From NCBI RefSeq assembly GCF_000210295.1, contig NC_026744.1, positions 2,914,001-2,978,000 on the forward strand: a stretch of DNA of 64,000 bases. Direction: 5' to 3'. Each line of letters opens with the position of its first letter. Position 1 is the first letter of the stretch. A model generated the notes under the pieces. The model saw nothing but the letters and a program-made list of their open reading frames with translations. It searched no databases and was not told the DNA's origin. Below, piece by piece: positions 1 through 10,900 of the stretch. The translations under genes and the position numbers were made by a program. This DNA is from Trypanosoma brucei gambiense DAL972. Lineage: Eukaryota; Euglenozoa; Kinetoplastea; Trypanosomatida; Trypanosomatidae.

Positions 1-501
1 AAACACATCATGGAGGTGGTGCACAATATTCTCTTGACAATACCGTAACTCAGGTGATCGTGAAAGGTCCGACGGAAGTGCAGCGCTATTGTTCTGTTCA
101 TTTAACATGGTGTGCTTCCTCACTCGATGGTGATACCACGGGGCCTTACTGGCGGTATCTCAAAGATCGCAAGTCGTCCAGGTTACTTGGAGGTCTGTGT
201 TTGCAGGAGTACCTCTGAGACTGGAGGTCAATTGCGTAAATCTAAACTTCTCGTGGTCCTTTGAGTCGCTTGAACAAACACGAATATACTTGGGCAACCG
301 ATCTGCCTGGGCTCCTGTGCACTCTCGTACAATCACTCTGTTTTTCCTCTTACTTGTGTGTGTGGGGGGGGGCAGGCACAGATAAGGTAAAGTGCATCTA
401 TATCGCCTCCACCACGCGCTGTGTCGGTGGAAATAAGCATAACTAAACAGATACATATATATATATATATATATAGGTGAAGTGCAAGAAAGGCGTTGAC
501 G
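1..501. other. Non-coding stretch before the first gene
   Basis: No convincing gene is seen. Overlapping short ORFs occur on both strands but show no domain. It contains a pyrimidine-rich tract near 337-358, a G8 run near 365-373 and an AT dinucleotide repeat ending just before the first gene. This is most likely the 3' UTR of an upstream gene plus the 5' leader of the next one. Confidence 0.5.
455..475. repeat. AT dinucleotide microsatellite
   Basis: About ten AT units end 26 bases before the ATG at 502 and are followed at once by an AG that could be the spliced-leader acceptor. Length variation here could change the leader of the gene downstream. Confidence 0.85.
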
Positions 502-1023
502 ATGTCGAAGTACGTGAATTTAGACTCTCTGATGGGAAAAACGACGAGCGTACCTATGACAAACTTTGAGATTAGTGGAATGGTCCAAATGGAACAGGAG
601 GGCGTGATGGAAGACAACAGTTTGTTTCCCTCTTTGTCCTTCAAGGAACGAGTGTCCGGCTACATCATAGCGTTCATAGTTAGTTTTCTTCTCTCTACCA
701 TGTCTTGGATTGCCCTCCCACACTCGCTGCGGAAATATGCTGCATTGAACACTATGGCGAATATTGTGTCCGTAGGTGGAACAATGTTCCTCTGTGGCCC
801 TTCTGCACAGCTCAAGCGTATGTTTGATGAAACTCGCAGGGGGGCCACCACCGTGTACCTCACGTCACTGCTAATGACATTAATCTCCGCGCTGATTCTG
901 AAATTTGTATTGTTGACAGTGCTACTCATGTTGGCGCAGTATCTAGCTATGATATGGTACACGCTCAGCTACGTACCATTCGGTCGCTCTGCAGTCCTAA
1001 AGGTGCTTTCACGTTTTACGTGA
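502..1023 (+). CDS. SFT2-like vesicle transport membrane protein
   Basis: This 173-residue protein has four hydrophobic segments, at roughly residues 52-75, 83-100, 116-138 and 140-157. The signature of the SFT2/GOT1 family is clear: a GPxxQLKRMFD stretch after the second segment, an ATTVYL motif in the loop, and a QYLAMIWYTLSYVPFGR ending. SFT2 proteins are tetraspanning Golgi membrane proteins that assist fusion of endosome-derived vesicles with the Golgi. The start is the ATG at 502; a TTG two codons upstream is ignored. The N-terminal 50 residues are hydrophilic and cytosolic in the known topology. Length and topology fit the family, so family assignment is secure. The exact trafficking step in this organism is inferred. 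Confidence 0.85.
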   Translation: MSKYVNLDSLMGKTTSVPMTNFEISGMVQMEQEGVMEDNSLFPSLSFKERVSGYIIAFIVSFLLSTMSWIALPHSLRKYAALNTMANIVSVGGTMFLCGPSAQLKRMFDETRRGATTVYLTSLLMTLISALILKFVLLTVLLMLAQYLAMIWYTLSYVPFGRSAVLKVLSRFT

Positions 1024-1440
1024 GCAGGACGTCAAGATTTTTGAGCTGAGGGGGGGGAACTGGAGGTGCATCATCTTTCTTCCCAACGTCGTGTATCTGA
1101 GGAGAATGGAGCAAATGAGGAACCACGACGGGGGGGGGGGCGGGCACCCGTGTCCGACTGCAGCGTTTGAAACCACTGTTAATAATCTGGTGGGGCAAGC
1201 GCTTCTGGAAGCTCAGTGATGGTTGTGTGCTTCATTTTCTTTGTTTTTGCTTGCTTTGAGCGCGTGGTGTGCGCTAATAATGTCGTCATCCTTTGGTCCT
1301 ATTACCCTCCCGTTGGTGAGGGGTGGCCCGCTACCCTTAACAACACTAGTTTCCAAATTGTGCTCCACCACACATTGCACATTCCAGTGGATATCACAAA
1401 AGCTACCGTGCCTTTTTGTTCGTAGGGGTCGATAGAGGCG
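1024..1440. other. Intergenic region with G-runs
   Basis: No gene is seen. It holds a G7 run near 1050 and an eleven-G run at 1130-1140. The T-rich stretch around 1225-1255 is a possible polypyrimidine tract for the next gene. The region would contain the 3' UTR of the SFT2-like gene and the leader of the isomerase gene. Confidence 0.5.
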
Positions 1441-2601
1441 ATGAGCAGTGCGCACAACACTCTGGAGTCAATCAAGTATCGTCGGGGAGTGCTACAGCTG
1501 CTCGACCAGCGTCGACTTCCACTGGAAACAGTATACTGCGACATAACCAGTATTGACGACATATGTTGCGCCATTAAGGAGATGCGTGTTCGTGGTGCGC
1601 CCGCCATAGCTGTCAGCGCCGCCCTTGCACTTGCTGTGGTAGCAGAGCGGGAACTAAAGGAGCAGCGGCAAAACTCGGTGTGGAAAACCGCTGACGATAT
1701 GCGGCAGTTTTTGCTGATGAGCTGTGACAAAATGATGTCTGCCCGTCCTACTGCGGTTAATCTATCAAAGGTGCTCATTCAATTGAAGAAAGATATTGAA
1801 ACGGACAAGGCTAATACGATGGAAGCCGTGTTAGAGACTTGTGTTCAACTTGCCGAAAAAATATACGCCGCCGATGTTTCCTTCAATGAGAGAATTATGC
1901 GCCACGGTGCTGCCCACCTGTTGAAACTGGCGTCAAAAGAACGGGTGAACATTTTAACCATATGCAACACGGGGGCCCTTGCCACATCCCGCTATGGGAC
2001 TGCTCTTGGCATTGTGCGGCAGCTCTTCTACGAGGGTCACCTGCAGCATCTGTATGCCTGCGAGACGCGGCCGTGGAATCAGGGGGCGAGGCTCACCGTC
2101 TACGAATGCGTACAAGAAAATATTCCATGCACACTCATCTGCGACAGCGCCGTTTCGGCCGTCATGAAAACGCACGACATCGACGCTGTTGTTGTGGGAG
2201 CCGACCGCATATGCAAAAACGGCGATACAGCAAATAAGATTGGCACGTACAACCTTGCGGTAGCGGCAGCATATCACAAGGTGCCCTTTTTTGTCGCAGC
2301 GCCTTCTACAACACTCGATCCGCTAACACCAGATGGTGAAGGGGTTGTCATCGAGGAGCGGGAAGCGGCGGAAATAACACATATCGCCAGCGGTGGCGGG
2401 GGCCTACAGAGTGACAAAAGCAATTCCGATTACGGGAGGAAGCGTGTGGTGGCAGACGGGCCCCATCTGAAAGTGTGGAATCCCGTGTTTGACATCACCC
2501 CCGCCTCTCTCATCACTGGAGGTATTATCACAGAGAACGGTGTCTTTCCCCCTGCCACAGCGGGTCCGCTCTTTGACATATCCCGTATTGTTGAGCCTTG
2601 A
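1441..2601 (+). CDS. mtnA: Methylthioribose-1-phosphate isomerase
   Basis: This 386-residue protein belongs to the eIF2B-alpha/MtnA superfamily. MtnA converts 5-methylthioribose 1-phosphate to methylthioribulose 1-phosphate in methionine salvage, downstream of polyamine synthesis. Diagnostic motifs are [14 protein letters not shown] near residue 58, [18 protein letters not shown] with the catalytic-type Cys near residue 175, [18 protein letters not shown] with the catalytic-type Asp near residue 255, and [21 protein letters not shown] near the C-terminus. The Cys/Asp pair separates it from the non-catalytic eIF2B regulatory subunits. An insertion rich in Gly and Ser lies around residues 317-335, just before the C-terminal motif, and makes the protein slightly longer than bacterial MtnA. 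No targeting signal is evident, so it is probably cytosolic. Confidence 0.93.
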
Positions 2602-3340
2602 GTCTTGGTGCTTGTGAGACGACGTTCGTGCGGTGGAGGAGTCAACTTGGGGCCAAATGGTGCGGTAAATTAACCATCAAAGGACACGTATTATTTAGTG
2701 GTAACTGGGACCGGGCAAGACGTATGTCGTGGCGCCCAATGCGCCCCGCAGTTTTGGTCGTCGCGCCTGCGAAAAGATCGTTAGTGGAGTGTGTGTGATG
2801 CGGACACCTCAGTCAGGAAGAGGTGTATTGGAAAGGGGTGGAAAGATGCCGCAAAGCCTGCTGCGTCAGGGAACGCACTCATTCTTCACCTTTATTTGTC
2901 TTGGAGTATTAATAATTCTAAAGTTCCGATTTTTAAAAGTTTTTTCTGCGCGGTTAGCTGCAGAGAATGGGGGGTTGGGAAAGGTTTGCCTTTACACCAC
3001 CCGCCAGTGCTAGCTAGGACAAAACTGGTGGTGTGTGTTCTCGCATAATGTATTTTCGGGGTTTGTTATTCTCCCCTCTCACCCAACTCTACGGCCTCAA
3101 TCTTCCACACTCTCCACCCCGTGACAAAACATTCCATGCTCTTCTCAACAGGTGTTCTTCAAGCGCGACAAAGTGGGGGAAAACGTGTCGCCTGCTCAGA
3201 GAAATACATACACGCACAAGGAAGAAGAATCTCTCACACAGTGCCTGCAGGTGTCGCGTGGCGGTGAGCTCACGGGAACCCCTGCCTCCAGAAGGGAAAA
3301 GCCACCGAAAGGACGGTGATATTTTACTAAAGTTCTTCCA
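2602..3340. other. Intergenic region
   Basis: Only short ORFs without domains occur here. A T-rich stretch near 2880-2945 and a pyrimidine-rich stretch around 3060-3120 are candidate processing signals for the gene starting at 3341. Nothing else is recognised. Confidence 0.45.
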
Positions 3341-4822
3341 ATGACTCTTGAACACAATGATGAGTTCGCTACAGAAGGAGCAATGCATTCTGTTGACGAT
3401 CCAGCGGCGACTTCCAGTAACGGCAACACACATAGGAAACCTGTGGAGCTGAGTAGCAACGCCGTTCACGGAGAAGCGAGCGGCGCCGACGTTTTGGATG
3501 GCAATGCAAGCGCTTCGACTGACGGTAGGACCAAGCCGCTCAACTCAGGACCCACGCGTGAGGCAGTAGATGACGCCATGATGGACGAGTGTCGCCGATG
3601 GGTCGCGGACGTTGTGGGCGATGCGTACAATGCCGAAGTGCTCCAGAAGGAAAATTTTGTGGATTCCCTGCGAAGTGGAGTGGTGTTGCTGGTGTTGCTG
3701 CAGAAGCTTGACGACCCCCCAGTACCCGATTCGGAGCTCCGCGTACCGAAGCGGGTTGATGGTTTTTTTGCCCGTGACAATGTCGCGAAGTTCCTGCGGC
3801 AGGCCGCAAAGAAGTTCAACCTAACGGAAATAGAATTGTTCACTGATTCAGACCTGTGTGATGGGAAGAACGACCGGGCTGTTATTACGTGTCTCCTTTC
3901 AATCGCGCGCACAGCCTACAGTCGCGGTAATATGGAGGTCGCTCCGGCGAGCATAGTCCAACAACAGGAGTTGAGCGTAAGAATAAAGCAGGCGGCGCTG
4001 AATCAGCTAAGGAAACATCTGGCAGAAGAAGGGAAAGAGGATGGCAAGGGTGAGATTTCAAAAAAGTTGGAACCTGTGGCACAGGAAGAAATGTCTCACA
4101 CACCGTGCGAAAACATACCAGAAAGTGGTGAGCCCATGAAGGAAATTAAAAACGAGGTGGACGTGGAGGCAGTGGTCAACGAGTCACTTGCTGATACAGA
4201 AGATTATCGGTCGGTGGAGGAAAGTGAAGAGGCAGACTTGCCCGATGTGCCCCAGCACGGGGAACAAATGAGAGTTGATGAAGTGGCGGACGATGACAAA
4301 AGTAGGCCCTCAGGTACATACGAAACGACAACAAGACATGCACCAGTTCGCGTACGGATTGAGGGCAGGGCCTCAGACACTATAAAGCTGCCACAACACC
4401 GCACGATTCGCGCCACAAAAGAGTCACAAGGCGTTGCGATAACCCCCGTGCCCCATCAGGTGGAACAAGAAGTGAATGCCCCGCAACCCAGGGGAATGGA
4501 GACCCAGAGGCACGGTCCCACAGCACCCCCGGCATATCGGCCGCGGCGTTGGGACAAAATAGATATACTTCTAAGTGTAGTTGTCAATGCCCACTTCACT
4601 CAGCATCCGGATACCAACATTCGCTTCCGCAGACTCTCAGGGAACACCGGTGAGTATATGGTCTTCCACAAGGTCATAGGCGGAAAAAAACTTTTACACG
4701 CACGTACAGAGCTTGGGAAGGTTGTGGTTGGTGAGCAGAGGAAAAAAGGTAATATAGAAGATCTCGTGTGGACGGATCTTTCGCACTGGTTGGAGCGGCA
4801 TGAGCGTGACTTCTCTAACTGA
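3341..4822 (+). CDS. CH-domain protein with GAS2-like C-terminal domain
   Basis: This is a 493-residue predicted cytoskeletal protein. Residues about 78-192 form a calponin-homology domain, seen in LRSGVVLLVLLQKLD, FFARDNVAKFL and the acidic DLCDGKND near its end. The middle, about 195-395, is acidic, low in hydrophobics and probably disordered. The last ~95 residues contain a basic, tryptophan-bearing module whose end (VWTDLSHWLERHE) resembles the end of the GAS2-related domain, which binds microtubules in GAS2 and spectraplakin proteins. The cysteines of canonical GAS2 domains are missing, so that assignment is tentative. CH plus GAS2 would suit a protein attached to the subpellicular or flagellar microtubules. 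The CH domain is confident and the role is inference. Confidence 0.75.
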   Translation: MTLEHNDEFATEGAMHSVDDPAATSSNGNTHRKPVELSSNAVHGEASGADVLDGNASASTDGRTKPLNSGPTREAVDDAMMDECRRWVADVVGDAYNAEVLQKENFVDSLRSGVVLLVLLQKLDDPPVPDSELRVPKRVDGFFARDNVAKFLRQAAKKFNLTEIELFTDSDLCDGKNDRAVITCLLSIARTAYSRGNMEVAPASIVQQQELSVRIKQAALNQLRKHLAEEGKEDGKGEISKKLEPVAQEEMSHTPCENIPESGEPMKEIKNEVDVEAVVNESLADTEDYRSVEESEEADLPDVPQHGEQMRVDEVADDDKSRPSGTYETTTRHAPVRVRIEGRASDTIKLPQHRTIRATKESQGVAITPVPHQVEQEVNAPQPRGMETQRHGPTAPPAYRPRRWDKIDILLSVVVNAHFTQHPDTNIRFRRLSGNTGEYMVFHKVIGGKKLLHARTELGKVVVGEQRKKGNIEDLVWTDLSHWLERHERDFSN

Positions 4823-5930
4823 TGACGTGTCGATAGGTAAAGAGGCGTGCACTTCCCCGTACACACGAGAGGCCGCCGCACACGGGTTGTATGTTGGATG
4901 GGTTAGATACTTACAGATACGTGTGTGTATGAACGGGCTTGTGACCGCACCTTTTCTCCTTTTGGTTTTCCACACTCAATGTCAGTGTGAAAAATTTGGG
5001 CGTACTTGCGTCCTAGCTTGTCACCGCACTGCATCCGGGTTAATATGGTGCATGCACAAACATTCATAAAAGCTCAGTAGCGATCTCACAACTGCGGTCT
5101 ACGCGACTAACTATTCGATGCATCCAGTACGATTCGTCATCGTTCATTGTATGTCAGTACAATATAGTACAAAAGAGGGAACGGGAGGTAATGAAGGGGG
5201 GGAGGAGTGTAACCCCTTGAGAACTTTTGCTATTCGACTTGGTTGAGTCTGGCGAGCAGAAGGAAGAAAGAAAAGATTGTGTATTAACTGCAAGTTGGCG
5301 CGGCGTAAATTGTTGGCAAGTTAGGGAGAGGAGGGATAATTTCAAGTGCTGCCACAGGTTTTGAGTTCACTCTTCTTTTTACTCCGGTTTCTTCCCCGGG
5401 GACATCCCTTAATTTTCGTTTCTGCTTATTCGTTCGAGTCGTTTTAACGTAGGAACTTGTGGGAACGAACTGGCGTCAGCAGGGAGGTGGCGACATGCTC
5501 CTGTGGTTCGTTCGCCTGTTGCGAAAAAAGAAAAATGGCTGGGTGGGGTGACAAAATCAGCAGCGAAGGGAAAGGGGAACAGGCAGTTTTCTTACGGTGC
5601 GGCTCTCACCGTAAAATCTTAGACTATTCTCCATTTTCTCCTTGCTTTTTTTATGTCTTTGATAACATAATCCGGCTAGTGCTCTCACAGCGAGGATATC
5701 TGAGTAGTTTCTCCGGCTTACATTAGTATGTATGTGGACATGTGCACACTTTTTTCTGGTTGTTTCTTACCCCATTTCCCTGTTTTTCCCATCGTGTACG
5801 GACGTAAATATTATTGGCTGAGGGTCGAAAAGGCTGTTTACGATATTTCAGAAGTAGCACCGGTTGTAGCGGTTAGCATCGCCACACGCGCAGTTAATAT
5901 ACATCCATATTCAAAAAGGGAAGGGAAAAA
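4823..5930. other. Intergenic region, about 1.1 kb
   Basis: No supported gene is seen. Several ORFs of 60-94 codons on either strand lack domains and have low-complexity composition. Pyrimidine-rich runs near 5365-5400 and 5625-5665 could serve as splice-acceptor tracts for the following gene. The length is on the long side for this array. Confidence 0.45.
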
Positions 5931-6977
5931 ATGCCTTTACCGCCTGTTGAGGACGCCCCGAACTCAATGGCACGCCGCCATTACCTCGTGGAACGCAATC
6001 GTCTACGCGTAAAGAAGTACGAGCCTACGCGACAGGCGTTTGAGGAGGAGACCGTTAAGCTTTCAAAGCAGAGGGTGGAGCAAAGGGTGGCAATGCTGAA
6101 CAGCTGGAAGAGTTCCGTTCCTCTCCACACCGACACGACCCGCCCACTTCCTGGTGCCGCACGGCGCCAGAAAGAGAAGGATGAGCCGGCGGCGAAGCAC
6201 ATAAACCTCCAAATTTTGGATGAGGATGCAGCACTGAAGCGGGAGCGCAGGGCTTTGCTGAGGGCCGATATTTTGCAGCAGAAGAAGGACCGGGAGGAAT
6301 ACCTCGCCAAGTGGAGGGCAAACGAAAAGGCGTACGACAGCGCGCTCCTAGCAACCAACGCTGAGTTCGCCCGCCAGATGCAGGAGCAGGAGCGCCAAGC
6401 TGCGGTGGCCACGAAACAATACATGGACATGATGCGTGCCAGCAACCTGAAGGAGCTGGAAGCGAAAAGGGCAAAGCAAAGAGAAAAAGAAGAGGCTGAT
6501 GTCGCTGCTCTTCGCACAATGCAGGAGAATCTAAGGCTGAAGATGGAGGCCGACGAACGCAGGGCTAAGGATATGAAGCGCCTTATGCAAATAGAAAACG
6601 AGGAGAATCACTCGCTCTTCAAGAAAAAGCAGGCGGAGGACAAAGCACGTGAGGATGCTTGGATCCGGACCATGATGGAGCACAACGCTGCCCTTGCGGA
6701 GCGCGAAAGGCGGGAGGCCGAACAGAAGCGTCAACAGTTCAAGGCGGACTTTGAGGACACCATCGCAAAGCAGAAGGAGTTCCGCCGCACCCATGACTAC
6801 GACGAGCCGCAAGAGTTAATCCGCAAGCGAAACGAAGAAGCCGCAGCCTCTGCGGTACTCATCAGGCAGGAAGAGCGCCTCCGCAACAACGAGCAGCGGA
6901 AGCAATACCGTGAAGAGCTCATGAAGCAAATGCGCGAGAAATACGAATGGCAACTGAGCCACTTAGATGGTGTGTGA
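5931..6977 (+). CDS. Coiled-coil protein, trichohyalin/plectin-homology type
   Basis: This 348-residue protein is almost entirely charged alpha-helix from about residue 85 to the end. It is rich in Lys, Arg, Glu and Ala with regular KxxEE/RRxxEE patterns and no membrane segment. Such composition and length are typical of the TPH (trichohyalin-plectin homology) coiled-coil proteins of the axoneme, such as the MNS1, CFAP45 and CFAP53 families, several of which lie inside doublet microtubules. I cannot assign a particular family member by eye. The ATG at 5931 follows an A-rich leader (AAGGGAAAAA). Function as an axonemal or microtubule inner protein is inference; another coiled-coil cytoskeletal role is possible. 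Confidence 0.65.
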   Translation: MPLPPVEDAPNSMARRHYLVERNRLRVKKYEPTRQAFEEETVKLSKQRVEQRVAMLNSWKSSVPLHTDTTRPLPGAARRQKEKDEPAAKHINLQILDEDAALKRERRALLRADILQQKKDREEYLAKWRANEKAYDSALLATNAEFARQMQEQERQAAVATKQYMDMMRASNLKELEAKRAKQREKEEADVAALRTMQENLRLKMEADERRAKDMKRLMQIENEENHSLFKKKQAEDKAREDAWIRTMMEHNAALAERERREAEQKRQQFKADFEDTIAKQKEFRRTHDYDEPQELIRKRNEEAAASAVLIRQEERLRNNEQRKQYREELMKQMREKYEWQLSHLDGV

Positions 6978-7940
6978 GTGAGCCCGGAGGGGCACATGCA
7001 GATGTACTGCCCTGGCCAAGCCTCCCACGCGCGTGTTCCCCTTACGTTGTGGTCCCAGTGACCCCTTGTTTTCACTCACTTCCCCCCTCTGATGTTTGTT
7101 CTTTTTTCGTTTGTTTGGTGTACTTTTCGTTCACACATATGTATTTACTATAACACAGGTGCGGAAACCCCCAAAGGAGGGGAAGGGGTTGATTCTCGGG
7201 GCTTTGTGCAACTACGCAAACTAACGACGTGTCACCTCCTGCTCAATTCCTTCACAACTTTTCACTCGACAAGGAAAGACGGGCACGGTAACGCTTTTTT
7301 GATGGGCGAGACGTGTGGGCTAAAACTTGAAGATTGAAAGGGGAAAGCAAGTTTATCTCCCAACTAAATGCAACTTGCCCCCAATGAATGCGTATGTAGA
7401 AGTTGGAGAAAGTGGCTAGAGGAAGAGTGAGAAAGGGGAATGAAGCAAAAGAAAAGAGGGGCAAGGGGAAATTGTCACACGTTGGGGTTGCGTATATGTA
7501 ATCAGACGCGTTGTAGAAGTCATAGCCTTGAAATAGTTGTGTATGTACTTAAATCTCGCTAGAAAAGGAGCTTAATTTTTTTTCAGAAAAGAAAAAAAAG
7601 GGACTGCAGCAGCGCTAGTCACCGTAGCAAATTGTTTCCCGGGCACGAGAGCGGTCCGACAGCTGTCATTGTTTTCCCTTGTGTGTATATACCTTTTCCA
7701 AGCGTCTCTGATCGACTGGCGCTTCACCATCATGAACCCTACTTTCCGCTTTCCTTTTTGGATTCGCATTCACTGTCCCGTCTGGGTGTGAGAGCAGAGA
7801 GCGCATCTGAAAGAGAATAAAATACATAAGCCGCGTCACCTAAAGGTCCGCGGCAGAACATTTTATGCGTAACACCCTTAGGAGTGAAATCAGAAGAGAA
7901 GGAAAGGGGCATTAACCAGTTTACCAAGCAAAAGGAAGCG
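6978..7940. other. Intergenic region, about 1 kb
   Basis: No supported gene is seen. Purine-rich stretches (7400-7480) and A/T runs (7575-7600) occur. The pyrimidine-rich segment 7735-7765 could be the splice-acceptor tract of the VPS8 gene. A GTG-initiated extension of VPS8 at 7884-7940 is ignored in favour of the first ATG. Confidence 0.45.
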
Positions 7941-10900
7941 ATGGAGACAGATGACGACTTGTTCGCTGAACTGCTCGCCGCCGAAATGGAAAGGACGAAC
8001 GTACTCGCAGTTGAGAACTGTGGGTTTGTCGTCCAAAGCGGGGCAATGAATTCTGCTCCCGATCCGGCAGACACGAATAGGATTGGAGGAACTGGTCAAC
8101 TGGTGCCCCAACGGTTGGGAGTGGACTTATCGTCTCCCCCTCACGGTGCGTTGTCGCGGGTTACGAGATCTGGTGGGCAGGACAGTAATGTCGGCACGAG
8201 GCAGTGGGAAGCAAAGGATACAAACGAACTGTTGTCCTCGTACACCACGAAGGGAAGCGGTTGCCACAAAGAGGCGTGCGCGTGGAGAAGGGCGACGTAC
8301 CTTTCAGACACAGGAGGAAACGAAGACGAGTTGCTCATAGAAACCCTACTACAGCTTGCGAATGAAAAGATCTCATCATCTGCTGAACGGGAAAGTGGGG
8401 TGCAACCGCCTTCGGTCTTTATGGGTGTCACCTCTGCGGCAAGTACGAAGGGCAGCGGCCAAGTGGTCCCGGCGTCCTCTGCAGACCCGCTGGATGGCGC
8501 AGTGTTTTGGGCTGCGCTTCCAAGCGGGCCGCCCGCAACTACTGCCGGAGTTGCATCAACCTCTGCGCAATCAATCGGAATGGGTGCAGGACCAAGGAGC
8601 GCCTCGTCTATCGCACCTCAAAATGGACATTGTCAAGAAAACGACGCACAAGTGCTTACCGCTGTATTGGATGCCCTCGCCGATGGCCAGTCCAGCGTTA
8701 GCGGTGACTTTCTAAGTGAAGAGGACTGCAACATGGATGAATTGCTGGAGCGCGCAGAGCACGTCGCTGCCTCGGCAATCCGTGTAGAAGGGAAAAAGGG
8801 AGTCCGCCTGGTGCGTATCCACGAGCACGTGGGTATGCGGGAGGAGCTTCATGGAAACAGAGAAATCGTGGGATGGCCTTCCTGCGTGTGCGCTCGCCCC
8901 TCTCCTTTCGACAAAAACGCCCAGGAGTGCACCAAAACCGTCTCGCCACCTGCACCGAGAAGAGTGACACTGTGTGTTGGAACTACGCTAGGCTTTGTTT
9001 TGCTTTTCGACGAAAGGCGCCGACCCATCGGTAAATTCGGTCCGCCAAACTCCATACTTACCACTCTATCAAAACCACTAGGGGCTGTCGTCTCAATTTC
9101 GTTGTCTCACGAGGCGTCGACGATGGCAGTGGGCTATCAGCATGGCACCGTTAAGATGGTAGAAGCGAGCTCGCTATCTACGCTTCGTGAAGTTACCGAT
9201 GAATTCACCACTCCAATCATCCGATTACGTCATTGCCAGGAGGAGGCCTTTCGGATTCTTGCGTTGGGAAGTTGTGGCAGTATCAAACTGCTCTCCTTCT
9301 CGCGCGTTTTGGGCATGATGAGTCACCGTGTGGTGAAAGTTGCTTCTCCCGGAGGAAGCGCACCTTTCAGCGATGTGGACCTTGTATTTATGAAGGAGGA
9401 CAGAGTTCACGTCGTGGCTGCAGCTTCATTTGAAGTATTAGTTGTCCTTGCAGTGGACTGCGGAGCACAAGGTGTCGTTACGCCACTATATAAACGAAAG
9501 CAACAAACAAAAGGCACTAGGCACCATTTACAACTTCAGTTTGTACCAGTGCCACTGGAGCACGAGCTTCTTCTTTGCCTCGTGCAGAACACGGATGTGG
9601 AAGTGTTTAGGGTGGCGAATGGTGGCGTTGTGACAGACGTGCAGAAAATCACAGGCGCGCGTCTTGAAAGGTCACTGCGCGCAATGACTCACATGGATAG
9701 TTGTTGTCTTTTCCTTGATGAAGACAACTTCCTACACCTTTTTGACGTCAGCGCAGGTGTTGTTGTGGAGTCCCAGCAAATGCACGAATTGGAACCAGCG
9801 TATTTTTCCACCGATGGCCGTACGAATCGCTGCAATGCAGCACTCACGTGTAGCGGAAGAAATGCCCTCATTTTGGGGCGGACCACCGCCTTCAGCTGCA
9901 CGTTGATGTCATGGTGGGAGCGCCTAGACGACTTAGTTAGCAAAAATAGGTTCCTCGAAGCACTGGATCAGCTAAAGGACTTCGCTCTCAATGTCGCCCT
10001 TGCCGTCTCGGGTCTGGAAAGTGACCCAGTGGCGCGTCGCACTAGCATTCATGCCTACCTTTCCATACTTGCTAATAAGTTCCTCGCGTACATCTTGAAG
10101 ACAGCGAATTCCACGTCTTTTATTGTTGGGAGTATCACTTGCCTTATTAAAGCCTGTGCAGATGTTGATGCAATGCATGTGTTTTTTGACTCCTCAATGG
10201 TGTACCTGCGTGATGCCAAAGGCAGCGATGCGCTCGCACTCTACGCTCTTGGGCACTGCATCAATTCGGGGGTGGTGACCTTCCTGCCGGAAGCCTACGT
10301 AGAGCCTCTTTTTACTCTTCTCGCGGACGATGAATCGGATATTGCGTTGGAGGTATTGCACACACTAACCACACAGGGGGAGGGGGAACCCCTTCATGGA
10401 GTGTCGCGAGCGGAACGGGTGCTGATGAAGCTGGAGGGGGGTCACGAGTGTCTTTTGCCCCTCTCCGAGAAGTACAACTTGGTTCGTCTAAAGGTTTTCA
10501 TTCTCTGTCGCTGGCACCATGGATATGCAGATGCGCTCCAGTACGCCCTGAGGGAGTGGCGCCGCGTGAACAAAGTTAATGGAAGGGACAATGAGGTAGC
10601 AGTTGACCTTTTTGAGTGCACTATGAGAGGGGCCACCGTCATGGATGGCGTTTATATTCCCGAGCAGTGCTGGCGTGAGGCAAAGGGGCAAATGTGGAGG
10701 CACCTGCTTAACACACCAGGTGAGTTCGAAGCGCTTCTTCGCGTAAATGCTGAGCGTGTTGTGATGGTTACGCTGCCCATTTTGCAGGAAAGTGGACCAT
10801 ATTCGCCATGGAGTAATCCAGAGGAGCGAGACGACTGCGCCGCCCAGCTTCTTTTACACCTCGCTGGGGTGGACTTTGCATCTGGGAAACCGTTTAGGCC

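Noticed and set aside
5981..6517. Minus-strand ORF opposite the coiled-coil gene
   Set aside because: Ser/Arg/Phe-rich shadow of a Lys/Glu-rich helix-coding sequence; no domain.
7884..7940. GTG-initiated extension of the VPS8-like protein
   Set aside because: Eukaryotic initiation uses ATG; the first ATG in frame is at 7941. Similar TTG/GTG extensions at 496, 29047, 38829, 40647, 41381 and 50088 were trimmed for the same reason.
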